DNA from: Blakeslea trispora
Taxonomy: Eukaryota; Mucoromycota; Mucoromycetes; Mucorales; Choanephoraceae
Length of the DNA stretch: 64,000 nucleotides
Assembly: GCA_025331445.1 (NCBI GenBank)
Contig: JAIWNE010000011.1
Span: 434,001 to 498,000 of the forward strand
Direction: 5' to 3'
Shown here: one piece after another, positions 57,291-64,000 of the stretch
Layout: every line of letters starts with the position of its first letter
Numbering within the stretch: position 1 is the first letter of the stretch
Program-made: the position numbers and the translations under genes
The notes under the pieces: generated by a model
Told to the model about the DNA's origin: nothing
Database searches by the model: none
Seen by the model: the letters and a program-made list of their open reading frames with translations, nothing else

Positions 57291-58068
57291 GAAGCCTAAC
57301 GTGTAAACATTGTTTTATTCTTATGCTTCTCAGAAATTTTTTTAGCTCTTGAATGAATGACTTGCCCCATCTGTAAGAAAAGACAACTGGAAAGAAATCT
57401 ATTCGCTTTGATTAGTAGAGAAATACGACAAAAATCATGATAAAATCTATACCTTTTTTCCAAAGAGTTTCTCTTTTTTATATCATTTAAATAGCAAGAG
57501 ACTTTTTGCGTATTCATCTAAGCAAGCATTAGGAAATAGCTTGTAGTCTGTTGAATAACTTTGTTACTTTTTTGTATTTTGTTTCTTTGTTTTATAAAGC
57601 AGATTGACCGCATTACTGATAAATGTCCTCAGTGGCTGATATATTGATTGTCTGTTTATTCTTTGTATAGACCAGTGGATATTGATGTAAGCGTTGTTAG
57701 CTGAAAGCGGAGTTTACACACATTGGCCAACAATCTTGATGGTTGGACAAGTGTCATGACAATCAATGCATTTTAAAAAGGAGTTCATAAGTCAGTGAAG
57801 CAAAAGGCAGAGAAGTCTATTGTACTTCTTTGGTTTCTCAACTCTTCTTTTCTTGCTCTTACTCTCTTTTTTCCTTCATCTCTATTTGCAAGGTATACAG
57901 TGGTATTAAAATAAAGTCAGGGTGTGGGAAAACAATAAAAAGCCAGTCCCAAAGGATCAGCAGAAAAAATTTCAGCAGTCCAGTCCAACATGTGATTGAG
58001 TGCTGTCAAAAAGGTATAAAAAGGCTTCGTTTTTCGCCTTCTTTTCTTCTTTTTTTCTTTATCCATTT

Positions 58069-58216
58069 AAGATGAACGGGATGGTCGTTCTCTATAGGCA
58101 TGTGTCATGACACCTCTGCTGAGTTTGTTGGGCTAAGGGGACAAGATGAACGGGATGTGCGTTCTCTATAGGCATGTTAATAATACCTCTGCTGAATCTG
58201 TTGGGGTTAGGGGAGA
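58069..58216 (+). repeat. Diverged tandem duplication, 74-bp period
   Basis: Two units start at 58069 and 58143. Both begin AAGATGAACGGGATG and contain CGTTCTCTATAGGCATG, then ACCTCTGCTGA and TGTTGGG. They differ most in the middle (TGTCATGAC against TTAATAAT). The sequence is richer in G than the surroundings. Confidence 0.75.
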
Positions 58217-58239
58217 AGGGGGCACTTGGTGCCCTTTTC
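58215..58239 (+). terminator. Strong 11-bp hairpin ending in a T run
   Basis: GAAGGGGGCAC pairs with GTGCCCTTTTC around a TTG loop, allowing two G-U pairs. The TTTT could end a Pol III transcript, or this may be a processing hairpin of a small RNA. It directly follows the tandem repeat. Confidence 0.4.
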
Positions 58240-58725
58240 TGTTATAATTAATAAAAAAGAAAAAAAAGTTAATTTGATTATAAAAACCTATATTGTGCAT
58301 AGGCCTTATTTTGTGTTGTGTTTACTTTTTTGTCTTTTTATTGTTTCAATGATTCGTGTGTAATATGTCTATACGATTTATCAATATCTTAGTATGAATA
58401 AGCTAAGCTGTAGACAATAACTGCACTCTGTTGATTTCTTCTGTATAGACACTCAAATAGTCAAGACGCCATCCATATTGCAATTTCCTCCTTTGATAGC
58501 TGCTTTTGATACTACAACAAAAAGCTACATTGTAGCTGTAAAGCCTTTCTGTATTACAAGAAAGAAAGAAAGAGAAAGGTCTCTATCACTCTTTGCAAAT
58601 AAAGCTATAAGGCTGTACGCATGAATAACAGGATTTGTATAAATTGGGTCCTCAGTTGTGTGCGTTAATATCATTACTGTTGGGTATTTCGTATCTAATT
58701 GAGCTATTCAACCAACCAATCAAGC

Positions 58726-58956
58726 CAGTCCATATTCATGTTCATATCTGGATAGTTTTCTTGACTATCTGAAATAGTACAATGAATGGATCACATTGAG
58801 AAGCGTGTAAGGCGATGAAAGATCCATCTTCCTTCTGTGTGAGAGAGTGATATAAAGATAGGGAGAGAGCGTACATCATCACTTCTCACCTGTACGTTAG
58901 TCAGAATAACGCCACAAGTCATGATGGTCGCATTAATAGTATCCTAAAAAAGAAGA
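58726..58956 (-). ncRNA. Possible spliced transcript of unknown nature
   Basis: On the minus strand a 54-bp exon-like segment lies between TTTTTTAG and GTGAGA, and reads DTINATIMTCGVILTNVQ. A second segment follows a CTATTTCAG acceptor and reads SQENYPDMNMNMDWLDWLVE before a stop. The two reading frames do not join in phase. It may be the end of a decayed transcription-factor gene or a non-coding spliced RNA. Confidence 0.25.
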
Positions 58957-59262
58957 GAAAGATGACTTAGATAAACCTACAGAACTCATAGCTCTGAGCA
59001 ATATAGTGTTACTTTATATTGAACTATTCAAGACTTGCTTCAAACCAACTGATTTGCATTAGTTTTTTTTTGTGAGCGAAAAAATTCAAAAAAAACAAAA
59101 TGTTATGGAATACAAACTATACTTACAACAATGCTGTTATACTCAGAAGAAGATAAAAAGACTATGACAAGATTTTGCTATTGTATACTGATAAAGAGAA
59201 GGGGTCAAAACTGTCAAAATAAGTCTATTCAGCAGCAATTTCTTAGATAGACAAAAGACATA

Positions 59263-59436
59263 CAGTAGTCGCTCGATTTAAGAATAGTTGATATAAGAGT
59301 ATCCTCAATATAAGAGTAGTAATCCTTTGACTTATAATCGCTTCAAGCGCTAAAATACCATTTAATCCAAGAGTATGTCCAACATAAAAGTGTATTTCTC
59401 AGAAATATGAACACTCCCTGAATAAAACGATTATTG
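59263..59436 (+). mobile_element. MITE-like element, copy B
   Basis: The 174-bp element is flanked by TA on both sides (59261-59262 and 59437-59438). It begins CAGTAGTCGCTCGATTTAAG and ends CGATTATTG, an imperfect inverted repeat of pogo type. It is related along most of its length to 41053-41188 read in reverse. No coding capacity. Confidence 0.65.
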
Positions 59437-60329
59437 TATGATAGCTTCTAGAAAAGACATAAAAAAATTAGGAGGGACTCTTTTTTTGTACCTTGAAATT
59501 GAAGACAATGACCATAGAAGAGTATTCACTCATGCCCATTATTTGACAGAGAGAAAGATAATGACATACATGTCCTTTATTTGTTTATGTTTCTTGTTGT
59601 TCTCTTTAGCACTACATGTCATACTATCGTTTTTTTATAGCTCGTATTTAAGTCAGCCTTGGTGCGATCTTAATGTCAAGCTTTGATTGGATTGAGAACA
59701 GATAAAAAAAAGGCGTTAATCCTCGAAATAAACATAATGCTTCCCCTCCCCTCTCAGTTCAAAATAAACAGCCTTTCTTATACAAACATGTTTATATCCT
59801 CTTCATCTCATCAAAACTATTGCGCAAAAATACCATGTTGTGTTTGCCCATTTCAAAGTTTAAACTCAACAATAAGTGTCTTTATGCCCCAATAGGAAAA
59901 CTGATTCAAAGGGCTACTTCAAAAAATCGTCATTGCGTAGTACAGCTACCCAGGATTGAAATTGGGCTTAATCCATAAGTTTTGACCATAAAAATGATCC
60001 AATTTCAATTCTCAGTGACTGTACTTGCGAGGATTTCTCTTAATGACTGAAAATTGATACACGCTTTCTTATGAATCACGTTTGTATTGATCAACACTAT
60101 CAGCACAAGTCTTGTATAGAGCAGAGCAACAGACTTAACAAGCCAGTAATAAAAAAAGTAATTTTTTTTTCTCGGGACGATAATTTTTTTTAGGTCATTT
60201 TTCTCAGAAACTAAATGGGTTCCCTTTTTTCTTGACGTCTTCTTTGTTATTGTCTCTTTCTCTCTTTCTTTTTTTTTATTGTCTTTTTTTATATAATATA
60301 CATATATCAGTAGCAGATTGTGCAACACT

Positions 60330-62165
60330 ATGAGCAACACTAGTGTAGAAACATCTATGGACCAAATTGCACTTCAAATCAAGTCTTTGGAACAAAGAAC
60401 AACATCTGTTACCATTTCTCGCACAGCATCCGTCTTGGACTTGAAGCAGGAAATCAAGATTGCATTTGATGTCGATTCTGACAGACAGCGCTTGATCTTT
60501 CAGGGAAGAGTTTTAAAAGATGACAAGCATCTGACTGACTATGGTAACCTTTTGTCTATCGAATAAACCCCACGTTACTTATTTTTTTTAAAAAAAAATA
60601 GCCAACCTCGACAATGGCAAAGTTATTCATCTCGTTGTTCGTCCACTGGATGCACCTCATAACCCATCGAATGGTATGACCAAAAACAGAATAGTCTAGA
60701 TCTCTTTTTTTTTTGCTTACACACGATGTTAGATGAACCCAATGCCGGTAACACTCAGAACCGTGCATCCAATATAAGAGGCACCAGTAGAATACGTTCA
60801 CTCCCATCGATATCCAGTAGATTTCCAATGATGGAGGGATATGCTTTCATCACGCTTGATTCCACATTGAATGATATTGGCGATAGTCAGTCTGTAAGTT
60901 TGCTGAAAGGAGAAAAAGGAGGTGATTGGTGACTCACTAGTATGATAGCTTTTATCTTCTGTTTTGAATGGTATTACAGGTGGCCTACATGGCTCGGGAA
61001 CAACTAACAATCGAAACAATCCAGATACCACCTCGACCACAACCACGACTACCACGACCACACAATCAAACACAAATGTAAGCTCTTTTATTTTGTCTTG
61101 TGCGCTTCTTATCAACTTATGCTTATGTTAGTCTCGACCTTCGTTATCCAATCGAACCCCTTTCCCGCTTAATCTTGGTAGAACGAGTCCTTCTGATTTT
61201 ATCTCTTCTTTAGCATCTGCTTCTCTTTCGGATCGGGTTACTTCCGGACTTCCTTTCCCTGTAAGTCTTTTCAAAAAGAAAAAAAAAAAGGATAACGTGG
61301 ATTAAGTTGTTTACCATTAGCCGAGTGTCGAAATCAGATTAGCCAGAACATTAGGGTCGATGCGTAATGTTAGAATTATGCTTGAAGATTCTGCTACAAA
61401 TGATGGTAATGTTTTGCACACAAAAGGGAAAAAAAGGGGGTTTGAGATTAATATTTGAAAGCAGATGTCAGTCAATTCCCAGCACCTAATTCAACACCAG
61501 AACAACTACAAGAGATTCGTAATCGATTAAGAAACAGTGGCAATAGTCAATCAGCCCAAATTGGTATGGTTTTAAATGAGTTGGCAGATTTAATGACTGA
61601 AGCTGCACCACGGATGAGACAAGTGGCTCAAAGTTTAAGACAAGAAAATCAAACAGCCGACCAAGAGGTATAAAAACTATAGATTAGGAATCAAAAAAAA
61701 AGAAAAAGAAAAGGAGAACTAAACAACTCTCTTTTTTTTTAGCGAGTTACCAATCGACGCGTACTCAACATGTCTCGTATTGTCCAAGGCATGAGTCTGA
61801 TCAATCACTTCCTCGGTTCTGTCCTAGCAAGTGCTGATGTTGATTCTGGTAATCAACAAAGACACAGTTTATTCTCTAATTCTTCACCACAAAATCGTCC
61901 TTCCTCACCCGTCAGAATGTCTTCCTCCTTCTTTTCTCGAGGCAATACAGAAGCCATTCGAACATCAACACCAGTCACCGTCAGAACCACCAGACCTTCT
62001 TCTTCTTCTAATACCACCAGACCTTTAGAATCTACCACATCATCCTCATCTTCCTCTAGTCATTCGCCTTTGAAACGCCAATTAGAAACAAATGAGGATG
62101 AGCAAGAAAAGGAAGAAGATACAAAACGATTAAGAACTGACAAGGGAAAAGACAAGAAAGATTAA
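60330..62165 (+). CDS. BAG6/ubiquilin-like protein with N-terminal ubiquitin-like domain, eight exons
   Basis: Exons are 60330-60543, 60602-60673, 60733-60921, 60980-61077, 61132-61260, 61321-61405, 61465-61667 and 61743-62165, giving 470 aa. The ubiquitin-like domain (about residues 12-85) reads IALQIKSLEQRTTSVTISRT, with RQRLIFQGRVLKDDKHLTDY and GKVIHLVVRP, closest to the BAG6/Scythe type. Such proteins chaperone tail-anchored or misfolded proteins and shuttle to the proteasome. The middle is low complexity, including a run of eight threonines. A helical segment follows (PEQLQEIRNRLRNSGNSQSA and LADLMTEAAPRMRQVAQSLR). The tail is Ser/Thr-rich and ends with a basic RLRTDKGKDKKD. The exon 3 donor at 60922 (GTGATT) is weak; a stronger GTAAGT at 60894 would break the frame. 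That boundary is the least certain. Confidence 0.85.
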
Positions 62166-62306
62166 AGAAACTGTATTCCCCCCTCTTGTATTTAAACATT
62201 CTTTTCTTTTTTTTAAAAATATATATATATACACGCATAACAGCTACTACAAGGAAAAAAAAAAGTGAAAGAAAGAGAGGAAAATAGAATAAAAAAAAAG
62301 AACTAT

Positions 62307-63993
62307 TTAATAGCGCCTTTTACGATAATCATGATCATCGTCTCTAGGACGCTTTTTAATAGATCGTTTTCGCTCGTATTCTTCTTGTTTTGCTTTAGCT
62401 GATCTATCCCGAGGATCGATCACGACATAATCATCCACTGTTTCCTTTCGCTGCATCAGATCCTTGCCCTTTAAATCTTTATCAAACACAAGTCGATGTG
62501 ATATCCAGCCTTCATCCGTTTCATCCATGTTGTCAAATTGAGATGGATCAAAACAAGATTCACAATTAGGGATATCATGTAGCTCACAGATCTTTTGTTC
62601 TTTCTTAGTTTCTGGTTGGGTAGCAGTTTGACTGGTAGAGAGCTTCTTTCGGAAAGCCAAGAGTTGATCAAGCACATCACTGTCATCCACTTTACTCTTC
62701 TTGTTCAGCTTCTTTTTTTGCTGAGAAGCGTATTTCTCTCTTTCGAGAGCGACAAGTGATTTCTTTTTCTCTTTCTTTTCCTCGGGTACAATATCCGAGA
62801 CGGGGCTTGGTTTTGAGATATTTCGAATGTCTTGCTTTAATTTCTCAATTGTATCGTGTGCTGAAGTTGGTGGTGGAGGTGGAGGGGTGGTCTTTTTCTT
62901 TTTCTCTACTGGTTTCTCTACTGGTTTCTCGACTGGTTTCTCGACTGGTTTCTCGACTGGTTTCTCGACTGGTTTCTCGACTGGTCTCTCGACTGGTTTC
63001 TCGACTGGCTTTTCTACTGTTGCATTTGTGACTCTTTCTTGTTGAATGTCTTCTAATAGGGAGGGTTCTGCAGAGACAGTATGTTCCATAAAATCATAGG
63101 AACTCTTCATCTTGGTTTTTTCAGCTGCAGGTGGTTCTAATTCGGCCGCTTCCTCACCAAATGAAAGTAAATTCAATTGCCTTAAAAAAAAAGGGGGGGG
63201 AGAAGTTAGTCAATCGTTTCTACCAAACAAAACAAGACTTTTCTTTTACTTTTTTTGGCCTTTCTTTTTCTTCTTTTGAGCTTGTTCCTCAAGCTTCTTT
63301 TGTTCCATCAATTCGGCCTGCTTCTTTTCTTCTGCTGTAATACGAGGAATGATATCATCAAATGGATTCAAGACGACTTCAGCAGATCGGATACGTGGAG
63401 GATAGAGTGGTCTTTCATTAGCATCCAACTCCAATTCAGTCATCTTCATGACATTAAACAGCGTATCGCCTGCTACACGACCAAACATCGTATGTTTCCT
63501 CGTCAATTCATCAGCTCGATCAAGCGTAATAAAGAACTGAGATCCATTGTCATCTTGGCCTGTATTAGCCAAGCCAACAAGACCACGTCGGTTGAACCGA
63601 AGTCTTGAATGAAACTCATCTGGAAACCCGTCTTCATAAATAGATTCACCACCTTTTTTTTTATTGCGGAATGAGAATACATACGAGTTCTTGGTAAAAA
63701 AAAAAAAAAAAGAGACTTACCTTGACCTGTACCAGTAGGATCACCACCTTGAACAAGAAAATCAGGTACGATGCGATGAAATATAGTATTGTCATAATAG
63801 CCTTCGAGACAAAGTTGAATAAAGTTGCGCGTTGCTCGAGGTGCTTCTTTACCCCAAAGCTCTATTTCGATATCACCTGAAGTGGTATGAAGAATCACTT
63901 TGGCACTATGTTCCTTGGTTAATAACAAGATGTTTATTTTGTTTGGCTTATACTTTACTTGGTATGAGGTTCAAGCGCATAAATATTCGACAT
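62307..63993 (-). CDS. CWC27: Spliceosome-associated cyclophilin CWC27, four exons
   Basis: Exons in coding order are 63993-63959, 63905-63721, 63652-63250 and 63180-62307, giving 498 aa. CWC27 is a cyclophilin-type protein of the activated spliceosome that works with CWC22 and the exon junction machinery. The N-terminus [20 protein letters not shown] closely follows the human protein, which fixes the first splice acceptor at CATAG (63906). The cyclophilin domain includes [40 protein letters not shown] and NDNGSQFF-type sequence (here [17 protein letters not shown]). The basic, charged C-terminal region contains LLSFGEEA, a VEKP repeat, and the conserved [20 protein letters not shown] near the end. 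The long exons alone look like two genes; splicing joins them. Confidence 0.95.
62904..63018 (-). repeat. 12-bp coding minisatellite encoding VEKP repeats in CWC27
   Basis: Nine consecutive 12-bp units encode nine VEKP tetrapeptides, one of them VERP, followed by VEK and a lysine run. The units nearest the 3' end of the gene differ at one base (CTCTAC for CTCGAC). Unit number is likely variable between strains. Confidence 0.9.
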
Positions 63994-64000
63994 TGTATCT

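Larger units (their letters stand above)
57033..60329. other. 3.3-kb gene-poor region with repeats and possible non-coding transcripts
   Basis: This contains the dispersed repeat at 57255-57290, the tandem repeat with hairpin at 58069-58239, an exon-like pair on the minus strand around 58726-58956, and the MITE-like copy B at 59263-59436. No protein gene is supported. Confidence 0.5.

Noticed and set aside
57830..58075. 81-codon open frame before the tandem repeat
   Set aside because: Low-complexity, Ser/Phe-rich from pyrimidine tracts; no domain.
60894..60921. Strong GTAAGT donor at the end of exon 3 of the BAG6-like gene
   Set aside because: Using it would put the following exons out of frame; the weaker GTGATT 28 bp later keeps the frame open through the Thr-rich region.
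63906..63958. Acceptor AACCAAG for the first CWC27 intron
   Set aside because: It puts the cyclophilin frame out of phase; CATAG gives [13 protein letters not shown], matching the family.

Overview
The window is eukaryotic nuclear DNA from an early-diverging filamentous fungus, most likely of the order Mucorales (Mucoromycota). The evidence is short spliceosomal introns (about 45-80 bp, GT...AG, often with a T-rich 3' end), AT-rich intergenic DNA full of poly-A/poly-T runs, fungal-type protein families, and DDE_3 (Tc1/IS630) transposase relics of a type I recall as common in Mucorales. The lineage call is inference; no rRNA or other marker is present. I found no convincing tRNA, rRNA or CRISPR array by eye, though small RNA genes could have been missed.

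Layout. 1-9.7 kb: a transposon-rich stretch. It holds an old 3' relic, then two 2127-bp copies of one Tc1/mariner-superfamily element that look identical, at 577-2703 and 7598-9724. They flank arginyl-tRNA synthetase and an unrecognised coiled-coil protein, and each copy lies 111-162 bp upstream of the start codon of the gene that follows. 9.8-20 kb: sorting nexin SNX4/ATG24 (+) converges on NAD-dependent glutamate dehydrogenase (-); after a gene-poor gap come FAM32A (+) and Elongator subunit ELP5 (-). 21-28 kb: a GNAT acetyltransferase, an OSH3-like oxysterol-binding protein (GOLD, PH, FFAT-like motif, ORD) and an F-box protein. 29.5-36 kb: proteasome ATPase RPT6, a Tim17-family membrane protein, bystin/ENP1 and a WNK-type kinase.

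36-43 kb is an accessory, gene-poor zone with a PHO80-like cyclin, two decayed DDE_3 transposase relics and a MITE-like element. 43-52 kb: a GT4 glycosyltransferase, nicotinamide riboside kinase, a PPR protein, a Cid1/TUTase-like protein whose catalytic acidic residues look degraded, and a ZIP zinc transporter. 54.5-57 kb: a polyol (sorbitol/xylitol) dehydrogenase with a frame conflict at its last intron, and a decayed zinc-knuckle gene. 57-60 kb is gene-poor, with a tandem repeat ending in a strong hairpin and a second MITE-like copy. 60-64 kb: a BAG6-like ubiquitin-domain protein and the spliceosomal cyclophilin CWC27.

The genes are mostly unrelated housekeeping functions, as expected of a eukaryotic chromosome, and many lie in tail-to-tail pairs with only 70-300 bp between stop codons. 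I did not find a clearly new multi-gene system. The most interesting items are the apparently recently mobile transposon with four regularly spaced motifs in each long inverted repeat, the fungal WNK kinase, the probable TUTase pseudoenzyme, the frame conflict in the dehydrogenase, and a 14-bp CCAAT-containing element shared by two genes tied to mitochondria. Exon coordinates were worked out by hand from splice motifs, reading phase and recalled family alignments, not from transcripts.
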